Below, piece after piece: positions 17,659 to 26,459 of a DNA stretch of 64,000 bases. Both the position numbers and the translations under genes were made by a program. Positions within the stretch are counted from its first letter, which is position 1; every line of letters begins with the position of its first letter. Source of the stretch: UBA1081 sp045535305 (GTDB lineage: Bacteria > Bacillota > Clostridia > Oscillospirales > Acutalibacteraceae); NCBI GenBank assembly GCA_045535305.1, contig JAZSLJ010000063.1, positions 36,713-100,712 on the forward strand, read 5' to 3'. The notes beneath the pieces are model-generated. The model worked only from the letters and a program-made list of their open reading frames with translations, had not been told where the DNA came from and did not search any database.

Positions 17659-18660
17659 TTATTCCTCGCAAATCAATCGGATTTCATATTTTGAAAGTCC
17701 GTCATCACCTTTGACACGGGCATTTACGCCCATAGCCGAAAGACTTAATAAATTTGACTTTTTTTGCCCCGTCATTTTGGAAATTTCGCTTGGGGCAACA
17801 TATATAACAGCGTTGCCGCTGATTTTTTTATCTTTTATTATCCGTATTGCATTTTTTAAATAAATTCTGCTTTCGCAAAGCTCTCTGAATGCGGGATGAT
17901 AAGCACCTGCAACAAAGCCCTCGTCAACATTCCCTCCGGAATGCAACCCCATACGGATAACTTTTATATTTGCATTATTGAACATTTCAAGAAGCTCGGC
18001 ACATAAATTTACCGCCTGTGGGACAGTCTGCGGAGAATATTTCCCCTCATTAAAAAGAGCTTCAAGGCGTGTGTTTTCAAGCACGACGGTAGGATAAATC
18101 CTTACTGTATCGGGATTCAATGCAATAATCTGTTTTGCGGTTTCAACAGCGGTTTCGTCATCATCGCCGTAAAGACCTGTCATCATCTGCAAGCCCAACT
18201 CAAAACCGTAGCTTTTAATAAGCTCCGATGCATTTTTAACATCCTGTGCAGTATGTCCCCGTTCATTCATCGAAAGCACCTTGTCCGACATACTCTGCGC
18301 GCCCAATTCAATAGCGGTTACGCCGTAACGTTTAAGAATACCGAGAATATCGGAATTAATCGCATCGGGACGGGTTGAGCATCTTATACCGCGGAAATAT
18401 CCGTCCTTAACATAAGTGTAAGCACTTTCGAGCAGATAAATCATATAGTCTTTATCTATGGCGGTAAAGCTGCCGCCGAAAAATGCGATTTCGCTGTTTT
18501 TACGGTCGTACTCGCCTTGTATTGCTATTGCAACGGCTGAATCAATATCCTCTTTCACAAGTCTTTTTGCAGAGCCTGAAATTGTGCGCTGATTACAGAA
18601 GCTGCAGGTATGAGGACAGCCCTCGTGAGGCACAAAAAGAGAAACATTTATATGCTTCAT
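17659..18660 (-). CDS. Radical SAM protein of the Elp3-like family
   Basis: A 333-residue radical SAM enzyme. The iron-sulfur cluster cysteines are C15, C19 and C22 (CPHTCSFC); a glycine-rich FFGGSFTAID segment and ELGAQSMSD resemble the Elp3/HemN-like radical SAM core. No N-terminal or C-terminal acetyltransferase domain is present, so it is not a full Elp3. The same gene lies between rnc and smc in many Clostridia; its substrate is not established. The start codon overlaps the rnc stop (ATGA) and the gene ends one base before the smc start. Confidence 0.9.
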   Translation of the reverse strand: MKHINVSLFVPHEGCPHTCSFCNQRTISGSAKRLVKEDIDSAVAIAIQGEYDRKNSEIAFFGGSFTAIDKDYMIYLLESAYTYVKDGYFRGIRCSTRPDAINSDILGILKRYGVTAIELGAQSMSDKVLSMNERGHTAQDVKNASELIKSYGFELGLQMMTGLYGDDDETAVETAKQIIALNPDTVRIYPTVVLENTRLEALFNEGKYSPQTVPQAVNLCAELLEMFNNANIKVIRMGLHSGGNVDEGFVAGAYHPAFRELCESRIYLKNAIRIIKDKKISGNAVIYVAPSEISKMTGQKKSNLLSLSAMGVNARVKGDDGLSKYEIRLICEE

Positions 18661-19331
18661 ACCTTTATGCCCATAAGACGCAGAGCCTCTTTAGCCGCCA
18701 TCTGTTCAGCCTGTTTTTTACTTTTGCCTGTGCCTGTGCCGATTACGTTACTGTTGAGCTTAACCTCAACGATAAATGTTTTTGCATGGTCGGGGCCTGA
18801 TTCCCCTGCCATAAAATATTCAAGAATTTCGCCGTGATTTTTCTGAGTTATCTCCTGCAAAGCGGATTTATAATCAGAAATAGGCGCATCATCAACATTT
18901 GCGTTTGAAATAAAACGAAGCACGAATTTTTTTGCTTCTTCAAAGCCTGCATCAAGGAAAATTGCGGCTATTACAGATTCAAACGCATCTGCAAGAATAG
19001 AAGGTCTTTCCCTGCCGCCTGTGTTGATTTCACCTTTGCCCAAACGCATAAACTCACCTAAACGGATAGAGTTTGCAAACTTATGCAGCGACTTTTCGCA
19101 CACAAGTGCGGCTCTTATCTTAGTAAGCTGACCTTCGGGCAATTCCGGATGATTTTTAAAAAGATACTCTGCTGTTATCATACCCAGCACCGAATCACCC
19201 AGAAATTCAAGACGCTCGTTAAAATCTTCTTTACCCTGTAATTCGTTAGCGTAAGAAGAATGGGTAAGAGCCGTCTGCAAAAGAGTTTTATCTTTAAAAC
19301 TATAGCCTATTATATTTTCAAATGTGTTCAC
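18657..19331 (-). CDS. rnc: Ribonuclease III
   Basis: A 224-residue endonuclease that cuts double-stranded RNA in rRNA and mRNA processing. The catalytic signature NERLEFLGDSVLGMI begins near residue 38, with the second acidic cluster ADAFESVIAAIFLDAG near residue 115. A double-stranded-RNA-binding domain fills the last 70 residues (SKKQAEQMAAKEAL). The start appears to be GTG at 19331, 12 bases past trmFO, with a weak ribosome binding site. Confidence 0.96.
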   Translation of the reverse strand: MNTFENIIGYSFKDKTLLQTALTHSSYANELQGKEDFNERLEFLGDSVLGMITAEYLFKNHPELPEGQLTKIRAALVCEKSLHKFANSIRLGEFMRLGKGEINTGGRERPSILADAFESVIAAIFLDAGFEEAKKFVLRFISNANVDDAPISDYKSALQEITQKNHGEILEYFMAGESGPDHAKTFIVEVKLNSNVIGTGTGKSKKQAEQMAAKEALRLMGIKV

Positions 19332-19343
19332 TTTATATCAACT

Positions 19344-20654
19344 TCAATCAATTTTTTGTGCAGCCAGAATTTCAAGACTGCGTTGTGCAAGAGCACCGTA
19401 ACGTTCTTTTTTATCCCTTATTTTTTCGGGCAAAGGCGGAAGCAATCCGAAAGAAGCACCCATAGGCTGAAAATTGACAACGTATCCGTCGCTTATGTAT
19501 CTTGCAAGTGCGCCCATCATATTTTCGGGCGGAAGAACAACGGTTTCTTCACCTAAGATTCTTTTTGCCGCATTCATACCTGCCATAATACCTGCGGCGG
19601 CTGATTCCATATATCCCTCAACGCCGGTTACCTGCCCTGCAAAGAAAATTGAGGGATGCTCTTTCATTGAAAAATCACCGTTGAGCAATCTTGGAGAATC
19701 AATGAAAGTATTTCTGTGCATTACGCCGTATCTTACAAATTCCGCATCCCTTAAAGCGGGAATCATAGAGAAAACTCTCTTTTGCTCGGGGAATTTGAGA
19801 TTTGTCTGAAAACCGACAAGGTTATACATTGTGCCTTCCCTGTTTTCTTTTCTGAGCTGAAGCACCGCCCATGGTCTGTGGCCTGTATTGGGGTCGCGAA
19901 GTCCGACAGGCTTTAACGGCCCGAAACGGAGAGTGTCTGATCCCCTTTTTGCCATTATTTCAACGGGCATACAGCCCTCGTAAATGTGTTTTTTGTCAAA
20001 TTCGTGAAGAAGTGCGATTTCGGCATTTACAAGCTCGTTATAAAAGCTCTCGTACTCCTCTTTGTTCATAGGACAGTTGATGTAATCCTCATCACCGCCT
20101 CTGTCGTATCTCGACTGACAAAAGGCTTTGGTCATATCAATACTATCAGCCTCAACAACGGGTGCGGCAGCATCAAAAAAGCTTAAAAATGCACTGCCCG
20201 TAAGCTCTTTTATACTTTGTGCAAGAGAATCGGAAACAAGAGGGCCTGCGGCAATTATAACCGCGTCATAATCTGTGGGGATTTCCGTTATCTCCTTACG
20301 GATAAGGGTAATATTCTCATCATTTTCGATTTTTTCCGTTACAAGTGAGGAGAAAATATCCCTGTCGACAGCTAACGCACCGCCTGCGGGAACTGCCGAT
20401 TTCTCGGCACATTCAACAGTTACACTGCCTAAAATTTTCATCTCTGCTTTTAAAAGCCCTGCGGCTGATTCCACACGCATAGCCTTGAATGAATTTGAGC
20501 AAACCAATTCGCACAGATTCTGCGATTTATGGGCAGGAGAATATTTTACGGGCTTCATCTCAAAAAGGTCAACTTTTATGCCTCTTTTTGAAAGCTGTGC
20601 GGCACATTCAACACCTGCAAAACCGCCCCCGATTACTGCCGCTTTATTCATCAT
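19344..20654 (-). CDS. trmFO: Folate-dependent tRNA (uracil-54) methyltransferase TrmFO
   Basis: A flavoprotein of about 436 residues that makes ribothymidine at tRNA position 54 using methylenetetrahydrofolate. The FAD-binding motif VIGGGFAGVECA lies at the very N-terminus, followed by FEMKPVKYSPAHKS, a TrmFO (Gid) hallmark. The C-terminal part has FFAGQVTGVEGYMESAA, also typical. I start at ATG 20654, overlapping the topA stop by 11 bases; GTG 20663 and ATG 20651 are alternatives, and no strong ribosome binding site decides. The topA-trmFO pairing is common in Firmicutes. Confidence 0.96.
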   Translation of the reverse strand: MMNKAAVIGGGFAGVECAAQLSKRGIKVDLFEMKPVKYSPAHKSQNLCELVCSNSFKAMRVESAAGLLKAEMKILGSVTVECAEKSAVPAGGALAVDRDIFSSLVTEKIENDENITLIRKEITEIPTDYDAVIIAAGPLVSDSLAQSIKELTGSAFLSFFDAAAPVVEADSIDMTKAFCQSRYDRGGDEDYINCPMNKEEYESFYNELVNAEIALLHEFDKKHIYEGCMPVEIMAKRGSDTLRFGPLKPVGLRDPNTGHRPWAVLQLRKENREGTMYNLVGFQTNLKFPEQKRVFSMIPALRDAEFVRYGVMHRNTFIDSPRLLNGDFSMKEHPSIFFAGQVTGVEGYMESAAAGIMAGMNAAKRILGEETVVLPPENMMGALARYISDGYVVNFQPMGASFGLLPPLPEKIRDKKERYGALAQRSLEILAAQKID

Positions 20655-22770
20655 CAGTTTCACTCTCGGAATTCTTTTTTGCTCTTGTTGCTTTACGCTC
20701 GTATCCGCAACCTTCGTTAAGACATTTCACAATGGAGCGTCTGCTCTTAAAAAGAGTTTTGCCGCACTGAGGACAGTCCTCTGCGATAGGTGTATCCCAA
20801 GTCATAAAATTACAGTTGGGATAATTACCGCAACCGAAGAATGTGTTGCCTTTTTTGGACTTTTTGCCTATAACCTCACCGCCGCATACGGGACATTTGC
20901 CCTGTGTACGCTCGATATAAGGCTTTGCGTTTTTACAATCAAAATAACCAAAACAAGCAAGGAATTTGCCGAATCTACCGATTTTTATAACCATATTTTT
21001 ACCGCATTTTTCGCAGATTTCACTTGTGATATCTTCTTCAAGCTGTATTTTTACGCCAGCCATGGATTCCTTGGCTTTTGCAAGGGTTGCTTCAAATTCA
21101 TCATAAAACTCGTGAAGCATTGCGATATAATCAAGGCTGCCTGCCTCAACCTCGTCAAGGCTGTTTTCCATGCCTGCTGTGAATTTTGTGTTTACGATTT
21201 TGGGGAACTGCTCTTTTAAAAGCTTTGTTGTTGCAAAACCTAGTTCGGTAGGCTTCAACTGCTTACGCTCTCTTACAACATAGCTTCTGTGGGTTATGGT
21301 TGAAATGATTGTTGCGTAAGTACTTGGTCTGCCAACGCCTGTTTCTTCAAGCATTTTGATAAGTGATGCTTCCGTATATCTTGCGGGAGGCTGTGTAAAA
21401 TGCTGTTCGGGAAGAAGCTCGCGGAATTTAAGTGCATCGCCGCTTTTCATTTCGGGCATATTGGTTTCGCTGTCATCTTCCTCATCATTTGTCTGATAAA
21501 GAGCTGTAAAACCATCAAATTTTACGGAATATCCGCTTGATGTGAACAAGCAATAACCTGCTGTGCCTTCTTTTTCTGCTTTAATTTCAACCTTTACCGT
21601 ATCCTGAACACAGCACTCCATAAGGCTTGCGATAAAACGCTTCCAGATAAGTGAATAAAGATTATACTGCTCTGATGTAAGCGCAGATTTTGCCTGCTCG
21701 GGAGTAAGTGCGGGAACGGTAGGTCTTATAGCCTCATGACCGTCCTGAGATCTGCCCTTTGTTTTGAAATATCGTGGCTTTTCGGGAAGATATTTATCGC
21801 CGAAAGCGGATCTGATATACTCAACACCTGCGGCTCTTGATTCCTCTGAAATACGGAGTGAGTCAGTTCTCATATATGTGATAAGACCGATTGAGCCGTA
21901 ACCGGGAACATCGATACCTTCGTAAAGCTCCTGTGCGATTTTCATTGTACGCTGAGATGTAAAGCCAAGTCTGTGAGAAGCGTCCTGCTGTAAGGTTGAT
22001 GTTGTAAAGGGAGGCATCGGCTGTTTCTTTCTTGTGCCTTTTTTAACCTTATCAACGGTATAGGTTGCTCCGTCAAGGCGTGCAAGATAGCTGTCGGTCT
22101 GCTCTTTATTCTCAAGCTTGACTTTGCCTGTTTCATCACCTGTCAGAGCGGCTTTGAACACTTTTCTTGAATGAGGAGCTATAAGCTTTGCTGTGATTGA
22201 CCAATATTCCTCGGGAACAAAGGCGTTGATTTCCTCTTCCCTGTCAACAATAAGGCGTACTGCAACGCTCTGTACTCTGCCTGCGGAAAGTCCTTTTCTG
22301 ATTTTCTGAGAAATAAACGGACTTAAACGGTAGCCTACAAGTCTGTCAAGAATACGTCTTGCCTGCTGAGCGTTAACAAGGTCCATATCAATGGTTTCGG
22401 GATTTGCAATACCTGCTTCAACGCTCTTTTTATTGATTTCGTTAAACTTAACTCGCTTTGTCTTTTTAATATCAAGACCGAGCAGAGTTGCAAGATGCCA
22501 TGAAATTGCTTCACCTTCACGGTCAGGGTCAGTTGCGAGATAAACTTCGTCGCTGTTGCCTGCAAGCTCGGTAAGCTCTTTTACAAGCTTTTCCTTACCC
22601 TTTACGATAACGTATTTGGGTGCAAAATCCTTGCTTACATCAACGCTGAGCTTTGCGGCATAAAGATCACGTACATGACCCATTGATGCTCTGACCTCAT
22701 AGCCTTTTCCCAGATACTTTTTTATTGTGTTTGCTTTTGTGGGTGATTCCACAATAACTAATTTAGACAT
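20644..22770 (-). CDS. topA: DNA topoisomerase I
   Basis: A 708-residue type IA topoisomerase that relaxes negative supercoils. The TOPRIM domain starts at VIVESPTKA and carries the acidic DPDREGE at about residues 81-87. The active-site tyrosine is Tyr299 in GLITYMRTDS. Three C-terminal four-cysteine zinc ribbons follow (starting CEKCGK, CPVCGG and CPQCGK), then a lysine-rich tail. The ATG is preceded by a weak AGGA. The 148 bases up to dprA hold paired GC-rich hairpins. Confidence 0.98.
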   Translation of the reverse strand: MSKLVIVESPTKANTIKKYLGKGYEVRASMGHVRDLYAAKLSVDVSKDFAPKYVIVKGKEKLVKELTELAGNSDEVYLATDPDREGEAISWHLATLLGLDIKKTKRVKFNEINKKSVEAGIANPETIDMDLVNAQQARRILDRLVGYRLSPFISQKIRKGLSAGRVQSVAVRLIVDREEEINAFVPEEYWSITAKLIAPHSRKVFKAALTGDETGKVKLENKEQTDSYLARLDGATYTVDKVKKGTRKKQPMPPFTTSTLQQDASHRLGFTSQRTMKIAQELYEGIDVPGYGSIGLITYMRTDSLRISEESRAAGVEYIRSAFGDKYLPEKPRYFKTKGRSQDGHEAIRPTVPALTPEQAKSALTSEQYNLYSLIWKRFIASLMECCVQDTVKVEIKAEKEGTAGYCLFTSSGYSVKFDGFTALYQTNDEEDDSETNMPEMKSGDALKFRELLPEQHFTQPPARYTEASLIKMLEETGVGRPSTYATIISTITHRSYVVRERKQLKPTELGFATTKLLKEQFPKIVNTKFTAGMENSLDEVEAGSLDYIAMLHEFYDEFEATLAKAKESMAGVKIQLEEDITSEICEKCGKNMVIKIGRFGKFLACFGYFDCKNAKPYIERTQGKCPVCGGEVIGKKSKKGNTFFGCGNYPNCNFMTWDTPIAEDCPQCGKTLFKSRRSIVKCLNEGCGYERKATRAKKNSESETDDE

Positions 22771-22918
22771 ATAATCAATCCTAAACAGAAATTTATTTTA
22801 TAAGAAAACGGCTTTCGCTGTATCGCGGCGACCGTTTTCGTATAGTCCATCTCCGAGCGCGCATAGCGGGCGTTCGGAGGGACATATAATTATTTTTGCT
22901 TTATGGAAACGAAGTTTC
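22771..22918. repeat. Structured dprA-topA intergenic region
   Basis: On the minus strand the dprA stop is followed by a hairpin CTTTATAGGAAAC-TTC-GTTTCCATAAAG (22898-22926), then a second, CTCCGA...GCGCTCGGAG (about 22850-22880), and a third pairing AAAACGG with CCGTTTT (22804-22840). No T-run follows the hairpins, so they are not standard terminators. They may be a decayed palindromic element or a processing site. Confidence 0.5.
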
Positions 22919-24142
22919 CTATAAAGTAAAATATCTTTTGCCACTGCCCATATATACGAGAGCATACATTTCAAGCTCTGTAAGGGCAGACAGCACCTCA
23001 TGCACGGGCAGACCCGATTTCTGCACAAGCTCGTCTGTAAGTATTCCATTTTCATCGATATGCACGTAAACTTGTTTTGCACTTTCCGATGCATAATCGG
23101 GAATACTTTGTTTCATTTTATTTTCATCTTCACAGGAATCAGTTTCCTGCTTAATTTCGGGAGCAATTTTTTCTTTTCTCCTGATTTTTTTTACAACCGG
23201 TGCGTCATTCTTTTGCACATCGGTCTTTTTCGGATGTACATAACGCTTGTCGGTATTAATATATTCACCGTAAGCATCAATATACTCATCCAACACGTCC
23301 ATATAAGAGAAAACGGATTTTGCGCCGTCCCTTATAAGGTTATTCGTGCCGAAATAATTGGAATTTGTAATATCACCGGGAACGGCAAATATATCTCTTC
23401 CCTGATTGAGTGCTGCTTTTGCGGTAATCAACGAACCGCTTTTTTCACCTGCCTCAATAACCACCGTGCCGAGCGTCATACCGGAAATAATACGGTTACG
23501 GATAGGAAACGTGGATTTTGTAGGCTCTGAATAGGGAACGAATTCACTTATCAATGCTCCGTTTTCCGCAATCTGTCTGCGAAGCTGTTCGTTTGCCGAA
23601 AGATAGTTACAGCCAAGACCGCAACCGAGTACAGCAACGGTTTTACCGCCCGCATTTATAGCACCTGAGTGAGCTGCACTGTCAACACCCAAAGCGCCGC
23701 CGCTGACAATAACCGCACCTGCACCTGCAAGCGAACCGGACAGCTGTGTTGCAACGTTCAAGCCGTAATCTGATGCATCACGGGTGCCGACAATACCGAT
23801 ACTCAGCGGATATTTAAGCACGCTCTTATCACCGTCAACATAAAGCACGCATGGCGGATTGGATAAATCACGCAGCCTTTCGGGATAACAGTCGTCATCA
23901 TACGTTACTATGTCCCACCCGTTTTTTACACAGGTTTTCATAATCATATACGACTGTGAAGGACTGAACTGTACAAGACTTTTTGCATCCTTGGCACTGA
24001 AAACACCCGAATTCACCCATTCGGCATGTCCTGCTTCGTAAAGCGTTATCGGATCGCCGAAATATGCAAAAAATTCATCAAGGCGTTTACCTGCGCCGAG
24101 AGTTCTTTGCAGCCATATCCAATACTCCGCAGGGCATTTCAT
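22919..24142 (-). CDS. dprA: DNA-processing protein DprA
   Basis: A 407-residue DprA (Smf) protein, which loads RecA on incoming single-stranded DNA during transformation. The Rossmann-like core has IGIVGTRDASDYG, SGGALGVDSAAHSGAI and the AVLGCGL strand (roughly residues 110-300). A linker rich in Lys and Glu leads to a winged-helix C-terminal domain (about 340-407). Start ATG 24142 overlaps the upstream methyltransferase stop (ATGA) and has GGGAG 8 bases before it. No other competence genes lie in this window. Confidence 0.95.
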   Translation of the reverse strand: MKCPAEYWIWLQRTLGAGKRLDEFFAYFGDPITLYEAGHAEWVNSGVFSAKDAKSLVQFSPSQSYMIMKTCVKNGWDIVTYDDDCYPERLRDLSNPPCVLYVDGDKSVLKYPLSIGIVGTRDASDYGLNVATQLSGSLAGAGAVIVSGGALGVDSAAHSGAINAGGKTVAVLGCGLGCNYLSANEQLRRQIAENGALISEFVPYSEPTKSTFPIRNRIISGMTLGTVVIEAGEKSGSLITAKAALNQGRDIFAVPGDITNSNYFGTNNLIRDGAKSVFSYMDVLDEYIDAYGEYINTDKRYVHPKKTDVQKNDAPVVKKIRRKEKIAPEIKQETDSCEDENKMKQSIPDYASESAKQVYVHIDENGILTDELVQKSGLPVHEVLSALTELEMYALVYMGSGKRYFTL

Positions 24143-24924
24143 CTGACCATCTCCCACATTATCACACAGGCGGCAGACGCTGCATTAAGTGATTCTGCTC
24201 TGCCTTTCATCGGAATGGTTATAGAATCGCAACAAGCGGATATTACCTTATCGGAAAGACCGTTCCCCTCGTTACCTACTGCGCAGATAACACCGCCGCT
24301 TTTATCCATATCCGTAACGGACAATGCGGAGGAATCGGGCACAGCGGCATAGGTTTTCATTCCCTTTGATGAGCAATCCGTAAGAAATGCGGACAAATCG
24401 TCAACAGAGATAACCTGAAGCCTTAACAGGGAGCCCATAGCGGCTCTTAATGCCTTGGGGTTATAAATATCACAACCGCCGCTGACAATCATACCGTCAA
24501 GCCCTAACGCTTCTGCCGTTCTTGCAACCGCACCTAAATTACCGGGGGTCTGCACATTTTCCAATGCGATATATATACCATTATATTTTATTTTATCAAT
24601 AATATTAAATTTGTCAAGTGTTTTGCATATACAAAATACGCCCTGAGGATTTTTTGTGTCGGAAAGCTTGAGTGAAATCTCCTCTGTGATAACAAATGCC
24701 TCTTTTGCGCTGTCAAGAAGAACACGGAGTTCATCACCGTGATTATCAAGAGCGTTTTCCGTTACAAAAACCGTTTCGGCAGTATGTCCGTTTATTGCCG
24801 CATCACAGCAAAGACGCAGTCCTTCAAGAAAAAAGCATCCTGTACGTTTGCGCTCAGAGCTGTCAGCACACAGCTTTACCGCATGCTTGATTTTATCGTT
24901 ATTTCTGCTTGTAAGCTTTAACAT
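24139..24924 (-). CDS. TrmH/SpoU-family RNA methyltransferase
   Basis: A 261-residue SPOUT 2'-O-methyltransferase of the RlmB/TsnR type. It has an N-terminal RNA-binding domain (RNNDKIKHAVKL, then FFLEGLRLCCDA) and the knotted catalytic domain with motif 1 ALENVQTPGNLGAVARTAEA, motif 2 VGNEGNGLSD and motif 3 IPMKGRAESLNAASAACV. The target nucleotide, in 23S rRNA or tRNA, cannot be assigned. It overlaps dprA by 4 bases. Confidence 0.92.
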   Translation of the reverse strand: MLKLTSRNNDKIKHAVKLCADSSERKRTGCFFLEGLRLCCDAAINGHTAETVFVTENALDNHGDELRVLLDSAKEAFVITEEISLKLSDTKNPQGVFCICKTLDKFNIIDKIKYNGIYIALENVQTPGNLGAVARTAEALGLDGMIVSGGCDIYNPKALRAAMGSLLRLQVISVDDLSAFLTDCSSKGMKTYAAVPDSSALSVTDMDKSGGVICAVGNEGNGLSDKVISACCDSITIPMKGRAESLNAASAACVIMWEMVR

Positions 24925-24942
24925 AATTCACACCTTAAAAAA

Positions 24943-24973
24943 CGGAAAAAAGGGAATGCGCGTAGCATTCCCA
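24943..24973 (-). terminator. Terminator of the infC-rpmI-rplT operon
   Basis: GGGAATGC (24965-24972) pairs with GCATTCCC (24952-24959) on the minus strand around a 5-base loop, followed by six T. It separates the ribosomal operon from the methyltransferase gene. Confidence 0.9.
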
Positions 24974-24987
24974 GATATAGACATTTA

Positions 24988-25344
24988 TTACTTGAGTGCT
25001 GCCTTAGCCTGCTCTGTAAGAGCTGTGAATGCTGCGGGATCTGCAATTGCGATCTCTGAAAGCATCTTACGGTTAAGAGTGATGGCTGCCTTGTTAAGAC
25101 CGTTCATAAATGTTGAGTAGTTCATACCGTTGAGCTTGCAAGCTGCGGAAATTCTGGAGATCCAGAGACGGCGGAAGTTTCTCTTCTTCTGCTTTCTTCC
25201 GATGTATGCATAGTTACCGGACTTCATAACTGCCTGTTTAGCAGTCTTGAAAAGTCTTGACTTTGAGCCATAGTAACCCTTAGCAAGCTTTAAAACTTTA
25301 TTTCTTCTCTTGCGAGTCATTGTAGCGCCTTTAATACGTGCCAT
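24988..25344 (-). CDS. rplT: 50S ribosomal protein L20
   Basis: A 118-residue basic protein that binds 23S rRNA early in 50S assembly. It begins MARIKGATMTRKRRNK and contains the family signature AYIGRKQKKRNFRRLWI. In Firmicutes L20 also represses its own operon by binding the leader RNA. AGGAGG precedes the ATG. It is the last gene of infC-rpmI-rplT. Confidence 0.99.
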   Translation of the reverse strand: MARIKGATMTRKRRNKVLKLAKGYYGSKSRLFKTAKQAVMKSGNYAYIGRKQKKRNFRRLWISRISAACKLNGMNYSTFMNGLNKAAITLNRKMLSEIAIADPAAFTALTEQAKAALK

Positions 25345-25368
25345 TAGTCATTTACCTCCTGATATTAA

Positions 25369-25566
25369 TTATTTGTAAGGAATAAGCTTCTTGATCTGCT
25401 TAACGTTTGTTTTGTCAGCAACTGTTGTTTTACGAAGATTTCTCTTTCTCTTGGTGCTCTTCTTGTTGAGGATGTGAGACTTATATGCATGAGCACGGAT
25501 GGGCTTACCGTTCTTGGAAAGCTTAAAGCGCTTTTTAGCACCGCTGTTTGTTTTAATTTTGGGCAT
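25369..25566 (-). CDS. rpmI: 50S ribosomal protein L35
   Basis: A 65-residue, very basic protein of the large ribosomal subunit. It begins MPKIKTNSGAKKRFKL, the canonical L35 start, and carries the SHILNKKSTKRKRNLR stretch. GGAGG lies 8 bases upstream. It is placed between infC and rplT as usual. Confidence 0.99.
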   Translation of the reverse strand: MPKIKTNSGAKKRFKLSKNGKPIRAHAYKSHILNKKSTKRKRNLRKTTVADKTNVKQIKKLIPYK

Positions 25567-25596
25567 AATTAATTCCTCCTGTTTTTAACTTATAAT

Positions 25597-26115
25597 TTAC
25601 TTATTCGGTTTAGCTGCAAGGAACATCAGCATCATGCGTCCTTCAAGCTTTGCAGGCTTTTCGATAACACCGTTCTCACTGCACATCTCAGCGAATGTTG
25701 CCATTATCTCAAGACCTCTTTCGGGATGAGCCATTTCTCTGCCGCGGAAACGGATAGCTACTTTGACTTTATTACCCTTTGCAAGGAACTTGTTTGCATG
25801 ATTTGCCTTGGTTTCAAGGTCATGCGTGTCGATGTTTAAAGAAAGCTGAACCTCTTTGATGTCAATCTGATGCTGATTCTTTTTAGCTTCCTTTTCACGC
25901 TTCTGCATTTCAAACTTATACTTGCCGTAGTTCATAATTTTACATACGGGCGGTTTTGCCTGCGGAGCGATTTTAACCAAATCGAGATTTCTTTGTGTAG
26001 CGATTTTGAGAGCTTCCGATGCGGACATAATACCGAGCTGTTCGCCGTCGTCCGTAACGACTCTTATTTCCTTATCGCGTATCTCCTCATTGATTTGCAT
26101 TTCCTTAGTAGCGAT
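25597..26115 (-). CDS. infC: Translation initiation factor IF-3, probable ATC start
   Basis: About 172 residues of IF-3, which checks start codon and initiator tRNA pairing on the 30S subunit. The N-terminal domain starts QINEEIRDKEIRVV and the C-terminal domain has KVAIRFRGREMAHPERG. GGAGG ends 8 bases before ATC (26113-26115), giving the reading (I/M)ATKEMQINEE, which is the usual N-terminus of the family. TTG at 26121 is too close to GGAGG, and the ATG at codon 6 is too far. IF-3 genes are known for AUU-type starts that IF-3 itself discriminates against, giving autoregulation. Confidence 0.95.
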   Translation of the reverse strand: MATKEMQINEEIRDKEIRVVTDDGEQLGIMSASEALKIATQRNLDLVKIAPQAKPPVCKIMNYGKYKFEMQKREKEAKKNQHQIDIKEVQLSLNIDTHDLETKANHANKFLAKGNKVKVAIRFRGREMAHPERGLEIMATFAEMCSENGVIEKPAKLEGRMMLMFLAAKPNK

Positions 26116-26268
26116 GTTCAACACCTCCGATAAAATAAACAAAAGCGCAGATAAAACTTACCCGCACTCGCACAATAACCCCCGAATATAAATACTCAGG
26201 AAAAATATTGACCTTACAGGAACCTTATCCGCAAGGTGAGTACGGCATACCGTCTGCTTTGTTTTGCC
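26116..26268 (-). promoter_or_regulatory. infC leader, candidate L20-binding autoregulatory leader
   Basis: The transcript from the promoter at 26274-26302 has an untranslated leader of about 150 bases. It folds small hairpins, ACGG-TATG-CCGT (26242-26253) and CCTTGCGGATAAGG (26223-26236). Firmicute infC-rpmI-rplT operons usually carry an L20-responsive leader here. I cannot confirm the L20 site or a leader terminator by eye. Confidence 0.35.
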
Positions 26269-26273
26269 TTGAT

Positions 26274-26302
26274 ATTATAGTACAGAAAAATGTGTTTGTC
26301 AA
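26274..26302 (-). promoter_or_regulatory. Consensus promoter of the infC operon
   Basis: Perfect consensus on the minus strand: TTGACA (26297-26302), 17-base spacer, TATAAT (26274-26279). Confidence 0.85.
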
Positions 26303-26410
26303 TAGGAAAATGAAAAATTTTCAATCTTACTTAAAAACAGCAATATCACTGCATCACAAGAATTTGTTGAAGATTAAATTCCCCCTTGCAGAGTTTGGTT
26401 TTTAGTGCTA

Positions 26411-26450
26411 TCATTGTACATTGTAAATTATAAATTGTACATTAGTTAAG
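26411..26450. repeat. Half copy of the TTGTACATTGTA palindromic repeat
   Basis: The stretch CATTGTACATTGTAAATT followed by ATAAATTGTACATTAGTTA resembles the right arm of the element at 63845-63981. It lies directly before the ribosome binding site of the DUF554 gene. The 26303-26410 stretch shows nothing recognisable. Confidence 0.5.
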
Positions 26451-26459
26451 GTGGAAGAA

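Noticed and set aside
20275..21219. Long plus-strand open frame opposite topA and trmFO
   Set aside because: It lies across two clearly coding minus-strand genes, has no ribosome binding site and its translation is cysteine/phenylalanine-rich noise.
22798..23094. Open frame of 98 codons at the end of dprA
   Set aside because: It overlaps the dprA winged-helix coding part in another frame and runs through hairpins.
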